A stretch of 64,000 bases of DNA from Clostridia bacterium (GCA_017445115.1 JAFSUU010000048.1:6454-70453); one strand, 5' to 3'; positions 25,313-34,914 are shown, counted from the first letter of the stretch. Notes: generated from the sequence alone by a model not told the origin. Made by a program: numbers and translations.

Positions 25313-25341
25313 TTGATTTTTTATTATATGCGTGATATAAT
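25313..25341 (+). promoter_or_regulatory. Promoter of the glycerophosphotransferase-YidC fusion operon
   Basis: TTGATT (25313-25318), 17 nt, TATAAT (25336-25341). The leader contains a small hairpin CGTTGTC/GACAACG at 25364-25381. The rest of 24973-25404 is AT-rich with no gene. Confidence 0.75.
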
Positions 25342-25404
25342 GTCGGAAGTGATGCTTTTACGTCGTTGTCTGTCGACAACGCTGTAATATAGAAGGAGAA
25401 TGAT

Positions 25405-26634
25405 ATGTTTTCATATATCGATCCGGGCACCGGAAGTATGCTTTTCACAGTGCTGATAGGAATTATCGGCGCCGCGGTCTATTCCATTCGTATGTTCGTT
25501 CTGAAAATGAAAGCGAAGATCGGAGGAGGCAAAGTTGAGGACAGCGCCGATCGCAAAGAGATAGTGATTTTTTCTGATAACAAGCGTTACTGGCAGACGT
25601 TTGAGCCGATCGTCCGCGAGCTTGGAAAGCTCGGACGTTCGGTTACTTACCTCACCGGTTCCGAAGACGATCCCGTTCTTAACTGCGGTTATGAAAACGT
25701 GGAGGCTGAATACATAGGCACCGGAAACAAAATGTTCGCAAGGCTGAACAATCTGAACGCGGTCATCCTGTTTTCGACGACACCCGGTCTTGACGTTTAT
25801 CAGTGGAAACGCTCTTCAAAAGTCAAATGGTACGTTCATATAGCGCACGCGCCGAACGATATAACCCTTTACAGAATGTTCGGCATAGATTATTACGACG
25901 CGATCCTTTTGTCCGGTTCTTATCAGACTGACGAGATACGCACTCTTGAAACCGTCCGCTCGCTCCCCGCAAAGGAGATAGAGATCGTCGGCATCCCGTA
26001 TCTCGACGAGATGGCGAAGAGGGTTAAAGCTGCGGGTGAGATCCCCGACCATCCGCGCACCGTTCTTCTCGCGCCTTCGTGGGGCAAGAGCGCCATTTTC
26101 GGCGTGTACGGCGGAAAGATAATCGACGTTCTGCTTGAGACCGGTTATCATATCATAATCCGTCCTCATCCGCAGTCGTTCCAGTCCGAGACCGAACTGA
26201 TGGACAAGCTGATGAAGGAGTACCCGGAATCCGACCGCCTCGAGTGGAATCGCGACACCGATAATTTCGAGGTGCTTCGCAGATCCGATATATTGATCTC
26301 CGATTTTTCCGGCGTTACGTTCGAGTTCTCGCTCGTTCACGACAAGCCGATAATATATACAGATCCGAATTTCGATCTTTCCCCTTACGACGCGTGGTGG
26401 ATCAAAGAACCGCTCTGGACTGTCGGCGCGCTCCCGCGGATAGGCTGCCGCCTTTCCGACGAGAATATGGGGGATCTTAAAACGCTGATCGACGAGTGCA
26501 TCTCCGATCCCGCTTACGCCGAGGGAAGACGCGCCGTGAAAGCCGAGACGTGGGAACACGCCGGCGAAGGCGCCGCGCTCGCCGCGGGATATCTCGATCG
26601 CAAACTCGGCGAATTGACAAAGGAGGATGCGTGA
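25405..26634 (+). CDS. CDP-glycerol:poly(glycerophosphate) glycerophosphotransferase-like protein
   Basis: A 409-residue protein with an N-terminal membrane helix (about 13-35) and a GT-B domain of the TagF/TarF (Glyphos_transf) family: APSWGKSAIFG (about 220-230), IIIRPHPQS (about 250-258) and the C-terminal ILISDFSGVTFEFSLVHDKP (about 297-316), the nucleotide-diphosphate site. Such enzymes polymerise glycerol- or ribitol-phosphate for teichoic-acid-like polymers. It is shorter than TagF (about 750) and close to the primase or single-domain type. AAGGAG precedes ATG 25405. Its stop overlaps the next start by one base. Confidence 0.85.
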   Translation: MFSYIDPGTGSMLFTVLIGIIGAAVYSIRMFVLKMKAKIGGGKVEDSADRKEIVIFSDNKRYWQTFEPIVRELGKLGRSVTYLTGSEDDPVLNCGYENVEAEYIGTGNKMFARLNNLNAVILFSTTPGLDVYQWKRSSKVKWYVHIAHAPNDITLYRMFGIDYYDAILLSGSYQTDEIRTLETVRSLPAKEIEIVGIPYLDEMAKRVKAAGEIPDHPRTVLLAPSWGKSAIFGVYGGKIIDVLLETGYHIIIRPHPQSFQSETELMDKLMKEYPESDRLEWNRDTDNFEVLRRSDILISDFSGVTFEFSLVHDKPIIYTDPNFDLSPYDAWWIKEPLWTVGALPRIGCRLSDENMGDLKTLIDECISDPAYAEGRRAVKAETWEHAGEGAALAAGYLDRKLGELTKEDA

Positions 26635-29420
26635 TGTCTTTCTTTTCAGCGCTCGGTACGTTTTTTATCGGACCGCTGAAACTGATATTTGAGGTCATAT
26701 ACAAGATTGCTTACGATATCGTGAGCGATCCCGGACTCGCCATAATTTTCCTCAGCCTCGCTATGAACGTTCTCGTTCTTCCGCTTTACAAAAAAGCGGA
26801 CGATATGCAGACACAGGCGAGAGATACGGAATCAAAACTCAAAGCCGGTATCGACCATATAAAAAAGACTTTTTCCGGCAACGAACGGATGATGATGCTT
26901 CAGACGTACTACCGTCAGAACGATTATTCTCCGACTAACGCGCTGCGCGGATCTGTCTCGCTGCTTCTTGAGATCCCGTTCTTCATGGCGGCGTATCAGT
27001 TTCTCTCCCACCTCGATATCCTTAAAGGCGTGAGCTTCGGTCCAATCGCGGACCTTTCCGCGCCTGACGGGCTTATAGTTATCGGCACGCTCAGCATAAA
27101 TCTCCTGCCCGTTCTGATGACACTCATCAACTTTATATCAAGCGCGATATATCTTCGCGGATTTCCGCTCAAAACGAAGCTTCAGCTCTACGGAATGGCG
27201 CTTTTCTTCCTCGTGTTCCTTTACAATTCGCCGTCCGGACTCGTATTCTACTGGACGCTGAACAATGTGTTCTCGCTGCTGAAGAACATCTTTTATAAGC
27301 TCAAGAATCCCAAAAAGGTATTGTCGGTCCTTACTTTCGTGCTCGGCGCGGCGGTGCTGACTCTCCATTTCGGAGCAGACGCATTCGGACTCCCCGGCTT
27401 GAAGAGAAGGATAGTTCTTATCGTCGGTGCGGCGCTTCTTCTGCCCCTCGTCTTATACTTTGTCAAGCGCAGATTTCCGCGCCGTGAGACGGGCAAGACC
27501 GTCGAGCCGGACAAAAAGATATTCATTCTCGCCGCACTGTTCCTTTCGGTGTTCGTCGGCGCGCTGATACCGTCGATTTATATCGCCGACTCTCCGCAGG
27601 AGTACGTCGACGTAACGTATTTCTTCAATCCCGTCTGGTACGTCGTAAATTCGTTCTTGCTCGCCGCGGGCACGTTTGTCCTATGGTTCGGAGTCTTTTA
27701 CTGGCTCGCCGGCAAGAAGGGCAAAGTGATATTCGAGAGGGCGATGTGGTGCCTGTTCGGCGTCGCAGTTGTCGACTATATGTTCTTCGGAACGAATCTC
27801 GGCATCGTTTCTTCCGCGCTTCAGTATGAGAACGGACTTAACTTCTCGAGAACGGAGAAGTTCATCAATCTCGGAGTTATCATTCTCGTCATCGCAGCTC
27901 TTACGTTCGTTATCGTCAAGTGGAGAAAGGCTGCGGGCGCGGTGCTTGTGACCGCGGTGCTTGCGACGACCGTTCTGACCGGTATCAACGTCGTCAAGTC
28001 GATACAGTCGGTGAACAACGTCAAGATCATTGATACGGAAGAGTCGCCTCACTTCTCGCTCAGCAAAGAGGGAAAGAACGTCGTGATACTGTTCCTCGAC
28101 CGTGCGCTTGGCGAGGATATGCCGTATCTGTTGAACGAAAATCCCGACCTCAAAGATACTTTCGACGGATTCACTTATTACTCGAACGTGATCTCATACG
28201 GCGGCCACACCAATTTCGGCGCGCCTCCGCTGATGGGCGGCTACGAGTATACTCCCGTTGAAATGAACAAGCGTGACACCGAGCTTTTAGTGGATAAGCA
28301 CAATGAATCGCTCAAGGTGATGCCGGTAGCATTTCTTAACGAAGGGTACGACGTCACTGTTTGCGACGCTCCGTATGCAAACTATGAGTGGATCCCGGAC
28401 CTCTCGATCTACGATGATTATCCCGAGATCAAAACTTATATCACTAAAGGAATGTACGGATCTGTCGAAGCGAAGCAGCTCGCAATAGACGCCGATATGC
28501 GCAATTTCTTCTGCTTCAGCCTTATGAAATCGTCTCCTCTGTTCGTTCAGTACGCGTTCTATAACGGCGGCAACTACAACGCTATGACGTCGAATCCCGA
28601 GGTCGCGACCACTCAGGATGGCGACGGTATTTCAACGTCAAGCGGTATCAACTCCGCGTTCATGGAGTCGTACAACGTCCTGTGCAGTCTGAACGGTATG
28701 ACGCAGATAGTGGACGGTGACGCCGACAACTTTTTACTGTTCTACAACGACGCGCCTCACGAGCCGATGATGTTCGACGAAGCGTCCGGTTACACTGTGT
28801 CGTCTGACATTGACAACACCGAATTCGACGAGAACAATAAGGATCGCTTTACGGTCGACGGAAAATCCCTGAACGTCAGAAACCGCAAGCAGATGATCCA
28901 TTATCAGACCAATATGGCGGTGCTGATGAGAGTGGGCGAATGGCTCGACTACTTACGCAAAAATGACGTTTATGATAATACAAAGATAATTATTGTCGCA
29001 GACCACGGATATTATTTGTATCAATCGAGCGAGCTTTATTGGCCGGATCACATGATGCCGAGCGGCGTCAGTGTCGATATCGGAAACTATTTCCCGCTCC
29101 TGATGGTAAAGGACTTCGGCAGTAAGGGATTCACGACGTCTGACGAATTCATGACAAACGCCGACGTTCCGACGATCGCGCTCGACGGATGTATTACCGA
29201 TCCCGTAAACCCGTTCACCGGGAAAGCGATCAACAGCGATGAAAAGACGGCTCACGATCAGTTTATTATAACCGATCATCTCGGATGGAACGTCGGTTCC
29301 AACAACGGGACCGTGTTCGAGCCGACGACCTGGGCGGCAGTAACGAACAACATCTGGGACAGGGACGACTGGAAGTTCATAGACGATCCGGTAACGCTGT
29401 ATGACCACAAAATGCCGTAA
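26634..29420 (+). CDS. YidC/Oxa1 insertase domain fused to an LTA-synthase/sulfatase-like domain
   Basis: A 928-residue membrane protein. Residues 1-230 are YidC-like: a helix with LAMNVLVLPLYKKADDMQ, the coiled cytoplasmic hairpin, ALRGSVSLLLEIPFFMAAYQ (Arg about 104), and paired late helices including FLYNSPSGLVFYWTLNN. About 240-470 holds further helices. Residues 470-928 are an alkaline-phosphatase-superfamily domain: VILFLDRALGED (metal Asp about 487), GGHTNFGAPPLMGG (candidate nucleophile Thr about 524) and IIVADHGYY (metal Asp-His about 788). Such domains transfer phosphoglycerol or phosphoethanolamine (LtaS, EptA) or act as sulfatases. A frame extends upstream, but AAGGAGG is 7 nt before ATG 26634. 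Coupled to the glycerophosphotransferase-like gene, it points to surface polymer synthesis. Catalytic details are inferred. Confidence 0.82.
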   Translation: MSFFSALGTFFIGPLKLIFEVIYKIAYDIVSDPGLAIIFLSLAMNVLVLPLYKKADDMQTQARDTESKLKAGIDHIKKTFSGNERMMMLQTYYRQNDYSPTNALRGSVSLLLEIPFFMAAYQFLSHLDILKGVSFGPIADLSAPDGLIVIGTLSINLLPVLMTLINFISSAIYLRGFPLKTKLQLYGMALFFLVFLYNSPSGLVFYWTLNNVFSLLKNIFYKLKNPKKVLSVLTFVLGAAVLTLHFGADAFGLPGLKRRIVLIVGAALLLPLVLYFVKRRFPRRETGKTVEPDKKIFILAALFLSVFVGALIPSIYIADSPQEYVDVTYFFNPVWYVVNSFLLAAGTFVLWFGVFYWLAGKKGKVIFERAMWCLFGVAVVDYMFFGTNLGIVSSALQYENGLNFSRTEKFINLGVIILVIAALTFVIVKWRKAAGAVLVTAVLATTVLTGINVVKSIQSVNNVKIIDTEESPHFSLSKEGKNVVILFLDRALGEDMPYLLNENPDLKDTFDGFTYYSNVISYGGHTNFGAPPLMGGYEYTPVEMNKRDTELLVDKHNESLKVMPVAFLNEGYDVTVCDAPYANYEWIPDLSIYDDYPEIKTYITKGMYGSVEAKQLAIDADMRNFFCFSLMKSSPLFVQYAFYNGGNYNAMTSNPEVATTQDGDGISTSSGINSAFMESYNVLCSLNGMTQIVDGDADNFLLFYNDAPHEPMMFDEASGYTVSSDIDNTEFDENNKDRFTVDGKSLNVRNRKQMIHYQTNMAVLMRVGEWLDYLRKNDVYDNTKIIIVADHGYYLYQSSELYWPDHMMPSGVSVDIGNYFPLLMVKDFGSKGFTTSDEFMTNADVPTIALDGCITDPVNPFTGKAINSDEKTAHDQFIITDHLGWNVGSNNGTVFEPTTWAAVTNNIWDRDDWKFIDDPVTLYDHKMP

Positions 29421-29430
29421 AAATAAAATG

Positions 29431-29463
29431 ACTCCCGGAGCGGTTGACGCTCCGGGAGTTTTA
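29431..29463. terminator. Terminator after the YidC-sulfatase fusion gene
   Basis: The perfect 12-bp arms ACTCCCGGAGCG and CGCTCCGGGAGT have a 5-nt loop and TTTTA after; A-rich sequence before it makes it usable by the convergent GH2 gene too. Confidence 0.88.
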
Positions 29464-29477
29464 CGTTTCGGATCATT

Positions 29478-31898
29478 TTATATTTTTCTCACTGTGAAGT
29501 CAACAGTTACCGGTTCCGCGCCGCGAAGCGTGAACGTGATTCCGCCCGCGCCGTCCTCTCCGGTCGTTCGGACGTATGCTCCTCCGAGCCCTCCGCGGAG
29601 TATCGGCGCTTTGTCTCCGACCGTTTCGACCGGCCCCGAAACTGTCATTGTTACGGCTTCGGTGAGGAAGGGAAGTGCGTTGCCGTTTTGATCTTTTGCG
29701 CGCAGCCTTATCGAAGCGACGTCGTACGTTTCGCCCTCGCAAAGATTCTTGTGGTCCGGAATCGCTTCAAGAACGATCTTTGTGACGGGTGATTTAACGA
29801 TCGTCTTCACCGCTATCCCGTCTTTTATCGCTTCAAAGCGGAATTCCGTCACCTCGTCCCCCCAGTTTCCGATGTACTTTCCGTAAAGCGTGTATGCGTC
29901 GTTGAACGACATACGGTGGAACAGCATCAGATACGCCGCTTTCAGCTTGATTTTGAGAGGGAGACTTGAAAAACCGTTAAGCGCGGCATAATTGAGTATA
30001 TCCTTCGTGAATCGTGCGCGGCGCTTCGAGAATCCTTCGCCGTTTTCAAGTCTGTCCCCGATGAAGTCGTCTATCGCTATCGGAGGATTTTTGATGTTTT
30101 TGTACGGAGAATCAGTATGATTAAACTCTCTGATGAATACTCCGTTCTTATACATTTTAACACTGTCGGCGTTGGTAAACGCCCACACCGCGCCGAGCTT
30201 TCCCGCGGGGTGTTCGCCGATGTCCATAGTCGACGAGACCTCAAGAAAAGGCTCGCCGTCTCTCATTTCCGAGTAAACGTATGACGCGGTCTTCGGGTTT
30301 CTGAACATATCGAGAACGCCGTGATAGCATATCCGGTCACCGCTTCCGAAATCACGGTGAGTGTTGTAGTCGAACATACACCAGCCGAGGCATCCGGCGA
30401 TATCTTCCTCGCCGGATGCGGCGTCGATAACATTGGCGTGGCGGAGCGCGTGCTCAAGCCTGTGTTCCTCGCTGTCGTAAGCTTTTGTCGGGAACATATG
30501 GCCGTTGAACTCGGTTATGAGATACCCCTTTGACATATCGCTCGTGACGTCGCGCTTCTTTTCACAGCCTTTGTTGTTGCCCTCGTGGACGAAATCGTTG
30601 TACGTGAAAACGTCCTCGAGCCGGCTTCCTTTTTTGAGTCTGCGTACTCCCGCGGTCTGCCTCGTTTCGTCGAGAGATCTCGCGATTTCATTCGTTTCCT
30701 TATAGAACTCTTCATCGTCTTCCGATTCATTGATCCTGACTCCCCAGAGGATTATCGACGGGTGGTTTCTGTATTGCGTCACCATCTCGCGCACGTTCTC
30801 TGCTGCGACGCACTTCCATTCGGCGCCGCCGATGTGCTGCCATCCGGGGATCTCCGTGAAGACGAGAAGACCGATCTCGTCACATCGACCGACAAAATGA
30901 GGAGATTGCGGATAGTGGGAGGTCCTGACTATATTGACGCCGAGCTCGCTTTTAAGTATGTCCGCGTCGAGACGCTGCAAAGATGCGGGCATCGCGTATC
31001 CTACGTACGGGTAAGACTGATGGCGGTCGAGACCGACGAGCCTCAGCTTTCTTCCGTTGAGATAAAAACCGTCAGCGAGGAACTTTGCCTTTCTGAATCC
31101 GAAAGTTTCCGTCCTGTCGTCAAGCACGGCGTCGCCTTTTAACAGTTCGACTTTCGCTCTGAAAAGAGTCGGCGACGCGACGTCCCAGAGCTTTGCCAGC
31201 GGAAGAGTGAGCTTCACTTCATCTGAAAACGGAAATGTGTCAGTGACGAGAAAACTTCCTTTTGTATCGCTGAGTGTAACTTTTACAGAGTCGGCGTCGT
31301 TTCCGACAGCCCTTATTCTGCACGAGACGTCTCCGTCAAAACGTATATTTTCGATCTCAACGGCGCTTGCCTCTTCTTTCAGAATTACAGTGTCGGGTAC
31401 TTTCGCGATCACGAAAAGATCTTCGATATACGTCTTTTCGCATACCGAAAGCGATATTTCGCGGTAGATCCCGCCGTATGTCATATAGTCGACGACGTGA
31501 CCGAAAGGCGGAATATCGAGCGTCTCGCGGCTGTCGACTTCTATTGCGATCACTGCATCCTCGCCCGGCGTCACGTGTTCTGTCAGCTCGGCAGAGAACG
31601 CAGTATATCCTCCGAGATGTGTGCAGATTTTCGTGCCGTTCGCATATATTTCCGCTTTGTGTGCCGCTGCGCCGATATTGATAAATATTCGTTTGTCAGC
31701 CCATTCTTCCGGTATCGCGATCTTTTTTCTGTAGCAGGCGACTTTCTGATAAACGCTCTCGTCAAAATAATCAAAAGGGGTGACGGCGAAAGTGTGCGGG
31801 ATATCGACGGTCTCGCGCGCGTCCGTATTGCCTGAAATAAAAATATCTGAGACGTCGTCTGAAAATTCCCACCCGAAATTCAAAGGGATCTTTTTCAT
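29478..31898 (-). CDS. Glycoside hydrolase family 2 (beta-galactosidase/glucuronidase-like)
   Basis: An 806-residue GH2 enzyme without signal peptide. Sugar-binding domain 1-150 (KIPLNFGWEFSDD, VDIPHT, GGYTAF, YGGIYRE), immunoglobulin-like domain to about 275, TIM barrel with RTSHYPQSPHFVGRCDEIGL (about 325-345), acid/base Glu in WGVRINESEDD (about 388) and nucleophile Glu in YLITEFNGHM (about 463), then C-terminal beta domains. The enzyme retains both catalytic carboxylates. Beta-galactosides are the likely substrates, but the WGVRINES subgroup is not well characterised, so specificity is open. GAAGGA precedes ATG 31898. It follows a lipoprotein gene whose terminator lies between them. Confidence 0.92.
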   Translation of the reverse strand: MKKIPLNFGWEFSDDVSDIFISGNTDARETVDIPHTFAVTPFDYFDESVYQKVACYRKKIAIPEEWADKRIFINIGAAAHKAEIYANGTKICTHLGGYTAFSAELTEHVTPGEDAVIAIEVDSRETLDIPPFGHVVDYMTYGGIYREISLSVCEKTYIEDLFVIAKVPDTVILKEEASAVEIENIRFDGDVSCRIRAVGNDADSVKVTLSDTKGSFLVTDTFPFSDEVKLTLPLAKLWDVASPTLFRAKVELLKGDAVLDDRTETFGFRKAKFLADGFYLNGRKLRLVGLDRHQSYPYVGYAMPASLQRLDADILKSELGVNIVRTSHYPQSPHFVGRCDEIGLLVFTEIPGWQHIGGAEWKCVAAENVREMVTQYRNHPSIILWGVRINESEDDEEFYKETNEIARSLDETRQTAGVRRLKKGSRLEDVFTYNDFVHEGNNKGCEKKRDVTSDMSKGYLITEFNGHMFPTKAYDSEEHRLEHALRHANVIDAASGEEDIAGCLGWCMFDYNTHRDFGSGDRICYHGVLDMFRNPKTASYVYSEMRDGEPFLEVSSTMDIGEHPAGKLGAVWAFTNADSVKMYKNGVFIREFNHTDSPYKNIKNPPIAIDDFIGDRLENGEGFSKRRARFTKDILNYAALNGFSSLPLKIKLKAAYLMLFHRMSFNDAYTLYGKYIGNWGDEVTEFRFEAIKDGIAVKTIVKSPVTKIVLEAIPDHKNLCEGETYDVASIRLRAKDQNGNALPFLTEAVTMTVSGPVETVGDKAPILRGGLGGAYVRTTGEDGAGGITFTLRGAEPVTVDFTVRKI

Positions 31899-31921
31899 AT
31901 TAATAAATCCTTCTGTAAGAT

Positions 31922-31945
31922 AAAAAGCCGCCGACGGCGGCTTTA
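31922..31945 (-). terminator. Terminator of the 31957 lipoprotein gene
   Basis: AAAGCCGCC/GGCGGCTTT with a GAC loop; the minus-strand transcript ends in UUUUU. It is short but GC-rich and lies right between the lipoprotein stop and the GH2 ribosome site. Confidence 0.75.
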
Positions 31946-31956
31946 TTGATTATTGT

Positions 31957-32631
31957 TCAGCCTTCTACTTCAATGCTGTAAAACGATTCGATCATGACGT
32001 CGTAATAGTCGTCTGAAACGAGAGTGAACGTCACGTTGACGCTGTAATGGTCAAAGAAATAGTTGCAGTTGATTTGATATATATAATAGTCGTCGGAAAT
32101 ATCGAGAAAATAGTCGGCGATCGCGTATTTCACGCCGTTGATCTCACCTTTTTCAAGATCCAGCTCGCTTACTTCATAGTATTCGCTGAAAGCGGCAATA
32201 AGGTTTTCTTCGGTAAAGAAATCGTAATCGTCAGCCGTAACTGCGAAATATATATTGTCGGCATGCGTCGGATAATCTCCCGGCGTCGCCGTCGCCTTTG
32301 TATTATCTTTCTCGACGGTAAATCCCTTCGGAAGATACAAAGATACGCCCTTGAACTCGAACAGCTTTCCGAGTATTCCGTACGGATCCTCCTCTCCCGT
32401 TTCGGGAGCGTCCTTGGTCTCCGGTTCCGGATCTGTCTCAGTCTCCCGGTCCGTCTCTGTCACGGGAGCTGACTCCGGTTCTTTTTCCGTATCCTTAGTT
32501 TCCTTGATCTCTTCCGTTTCAACTGTGTCGTCGGGATCGACCACTTCGACTTTTACGCCCGCGCAGGAAGCAAGAGAAAAAACAATAATTATGACCGTTA
32601 TCAATGAAACGAAAACTGTGATCTTTCGCAT
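31957..32631 (-). CDS. Predicted lipoprotein with acidic Thr/Glu linker
   Basis: A 224-residue surface protein: signal peptide with lipobox LASC (Cys about 23), a 55-residue linker made mostly of Glu, Thr, Asp and Pro, then a soluble alpha/beta domain of about 140 residues (LYLPKGFTVE through YYDVMIESFYSIEV) that resembles PsbP/DUF-type domains found on Clostridia lipoproteins. Function unknown. It has a consensus promoter and a GGAGG ribosome site. A lipoprotein at 56286 has the same layout and a comparable C-terminal pattern, so they may be distant paralogues. Confidence 0.72.
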   Translation of the reverse strand: MRKITVFVSLITVIIIVFSLASCAGVKVEVVDPDDTVETEEIKETKDTEKEPESAPVTETDRETETDPEPETKDAPETGEEDPYGILGKLFEFKGVSLYLPKGFTVEKDNTKATATPGDYPTHADNIYFAVTADDYDFFTEENLIAAFSEYYEVSELDLEKGEINGVKYAIADYFLDISDDYYIYQINCNYFFDHYSVNVTFTLVSDDYYDVMIESFYSIEVEG

Positions 32632-32660
32632 ACAGAATACCTCCGATCTTTACTGCTTTG

Positions 32661-32689
32661 ATTATATCATCGGAGTTATATTTTGTCAA
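32661..32689 (-). promoter_or_regulatory. Consensus promoter of the 31957 lipoprotein gene
   Basis: On the minus strand TTGACA (32689-32684), 17 nt, TATAAT (32666-32661): a perfect sigma-A match. Confidence 0.88.
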
Positions 32690-32755
32690 CACAAAGAGCG
32701 CGGTTATGTTTGTTCGTCCGCAGGCCGCTATATTTTTCATTTTTTAAAAAAACAC

Positions 32756-32784
32756 TTGAATAGTGATTCGTTTTGTGATATTAT
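32756..32784 (+). promoter_or_regulatory. Promoter of the sugar kinase / CpsCDB cluster
   Basis: TTGAAT (32756-32761), 17 nt, TATTAT (32779-32784), about 60 nt before ATG 32843. Confidence 0.7.
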
Positions 32785-32842
32785 TATACTAACATAATAT
32801 TGGTTTTTATAGACTGATTTAAATTAATTCACGGAGCATACT

Positions 32843-33940
32843 ATGTCTGAAGCTGAAAAATTCGTTATGAAGGCGGCAAGCGCCTTTGACACCGACGGCG
32901 CCCCCACATCGTTTGAACGCTGTAACGCCGGTCACATCAATGACACGTTCTTTATTTTCTGCGGGAAGGAAGAACCGTCCTATATCCTGCAAAGGGTAAA
33001 TACAAGTATATTCAAAGATCCCGAAAGTCTTATGGCAAACATCTGGGGGGTTTGCGAACACCTCAGAAAGAAAGTCATCGCTGAAGGCGGAGATCCGGAT
33101 CGCGAAGTCAGAAAGATCATCCTGACAAAGAACGGCGACAAGTATTATATCGACGAAGAGGGCGGTTACTGGAGAGCGTATCTCTGCCTCAACGGGGTGC
33201 TTTGCCTCAACGAAGCGACGAAGGAAACGTTTTATAAATCGGCGCTCGCATTCGGCCATTTCTTCTGTCAGCTTGCCGATTATCCGGCTGAAACGCTTGC
33301 CGAAACGATACCGAATTTCCATAACTCCGTATCGAGATACAACGACTTCAAGGCCGCGGTCGAATCAGACCCGCTCGGAAGAGCTGATGAATGTCGTGAC
33401 CTCATTGAATTCGCGCTTTCTAAAAAAGACAAGTGTTCGTATATTCTCGACAGGATAAAGAGCGGAGAAATGAAACTCTGCGTCACTCACAATGATACAA
33501 AGCTTAACAACGTGCTTCTCGATGAGAAGACGTATGACGGCGTGTGCGTCATCGACCTCGACACCGTGATGCCCGGCTCGATCCTGTACGATTTCGGAGA
33601 TTCGATCAGATTCGGCGCTTCCAGCGCAAGAGAAGACGAGGCGGACCTCGACAAAGTATATATCGACCTTGATATGTTTGAAACTTACGTTGACGGCTTT
33701 CTCAAAGAGCTCCGCCCGACCATGACCGAAGCCGAAGTTCTCGGACTTCCTATGGGCGCGTATCTTATGACTTACGAGACCGGCGTCAGATTCCTCGGAG
33801 ATTATCTTACCGGTGACACATACTTTAAGACTCATTATCCCGGTCAGAATCTCGTAAGAGCGAAAAACCAGCTCAAACTGATAGCCGATATGGATGCGAA
33901 AATGCCTTTGATGGACGCTATCGTCAGAAAGTATTTATAA
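32843..33940 (+). CDS. Aminoglycoside-phosphotransferase-fold sugar kinase, NahK-like
   Basis: A 365-residue APH-fold kinase. The catalytic loop reads HNDTKLNNVLLD (Asp about 217) and the metal site VIDLDTVMPG (about 234-243), with GHINDTFFI (about 29-37) as glycine-poor nucleotide loop; these match N-acetylhexosamine 1-kinases (NahK) of the LNB/GNB pathway, which make GlcNAc-1-P or GalNAc-1-P. It lies 38 nt ahead of cpsC-like genes, so it may also supply sugar-1-phosphate for a surface polysaccharide. The specific substrate is an inference. AGCATACT is a weak ribosome site, with GGAG slightly upstream. Confidence 0.8.
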   Translation: MSEAEKFVMKAASAFDTDGAPTSFERCNAGHINDTFFIFCGKEEPSYILQRVNTSIFKDPESLMANIWGVCEHLRKKVIAEGGDPDREVRKIILTKNGDKYYIDEEGGYWRAYLCLNGVLCLNEATKETFYKSALAFGHFFCQLADYPAETLAETIPNFHNSVSRYNDFKAAVESDPLGRADECRDLIEFALSKKDKCSYILDRIKSGEMKLCVTHNDTKLNNVLLDEKTYDGVCVIDLDTVMPGSILYDFGDSIRFGASSAREDEADLDKVYIDLDMFETYVDGFLKELRPTMTEAEVLGLPMGAYLMTYETGVRFLGDYLTGDTYFKTHYPGQNLVRAKNQLKLIADMDAKMPLMDAIVRKYL

Positions 33941-33978
33941 AAGAAAGTCAAGGAGCCGCTTCGCGGGTTTGGTGATAT

Positions 33979-34914
33979 ATGGAAAACAAGAATCAGATTT
34001 ATTTTGAAAAGTTTATCTACGTTTTAAGAAGAAGGTTCATATGGGTCATTCTTGCCGCACTTTTCTTTGGCTTTGCTGCGGGATTTGCGACAAAAATGCT
34101 TGTCAAACCGGATTACGTTGCTTATACGAAGTTTTACGTCAATGCTTCAAGCAATCAAAATATGACTCAATCGGATCTGAACGTTGCAAAGAGCTTGGTC
34201 GACACCTATATTGAGATCATAAAGAGCGATACGTTTCTCGAAGAAATAGCCGCGGCGTCGGGAGTCGATTATACTCCCTCGGAGATCAGAGCGAGAATGT
34301 CTGCGTCTTCGGTAAGCGGTACAGAGATCTTTAGAGTCAGCATCTCCGATACTGATCCGAAGGTTTCATATCAGATCGTTTCAGCCATGGCGGAAAAAGG
34401 GCCGACCGAGATCGAGCGAGTCGTCGTAGGCGGTAAAGTCAGCGTCGTCGACAGACCGAAAATGCCGACGGTCCCGAACAGCACGGGCGCAAAGAGGAAT
34501 GCCGCTCTTGGCGCTTTTGCCGGCGCGATTGCAGTTTTTGCAGTGTTCTTTATCAGAGAAGTGCTTGACGTTACGATCTATGCGGAAGAGGATCTTACGG
34601 ATAACTTTGATTATCCTATTCTTGGAACGATACCCACGATTTTATCGGAAAATGACAAGAACAGAAAGTATTCAAAAGCGGGAAAGTACGCCGGATACGC
34701 GTATAGATACGGCTATAAATACGGATACGGTTACGGATACGGATACGGTGAAAAAGACGGAAATAAGAAATCGGAGCCGAAAAGCGTAAAGAAAGCTGTT
34801 GTAAAAGAAGCGGCAAACGCCGCGCAACCGGCAGCAAAAACGAGTGAAGCGAAGAATACCGCCGCAAAGACCGCGCCGACGTCGGAGAATAAAAGCGAAG
34901 GAGGTAACAACTGA
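33979..34914 (+). CDS. Wzz/CpsC-type chain-length regulator and tyrosine-kinase adaptor with Tyr-rich tail
   Basis: A 311-residue membrane protein: helix about 17-38, extracytoplasmic Wzz domain (EIIKSDTFLEEIAAASG, VSISDTDP), a proline-containing segment DRPKMPTVPNS (about 158-168) before helix 2 (about 173-193), then a cytoplasmic tail. In Gram-positives this protein activates the partner kinase CpsD. The tail contains an unusual run of 11 tyrosines alternating with Gly/Lys/Arg (about 233-257), followed by an Ala/Lys-rich stretch. Its stop codon overlaps the start of the kinase gene (TGATG). The tyrosines are possible phosphorylation sites. Confidence 0.88.
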   Translation: MENKNQIYFEKFIYVLRRRFIWVILAALFFGFAAGFATKMLVKPDYVAYTKFYVNASSNQNMTQSDLNVAKSLVDTYIEIIKSDTFLEEIAAASGVDYTPSEIRARMSASSVSGTEIFRVSISDTDPKVSYQIVSAMAEKGPTEIERVVVGGKVSVVDRPKMPTVPNSTGAKRNAALGAFAGAIAVFAVFFIREVLDVTIYAEEDLTDNFDYPILGTIPTILSENDKNRKYSKAGKYAGYAYRYGYKYGYGYGYGYGEKDGNKKSEPKSVKKAVVKEAANAAQPAAKTSEAKNTAAKTAPTSENKSEGGNN

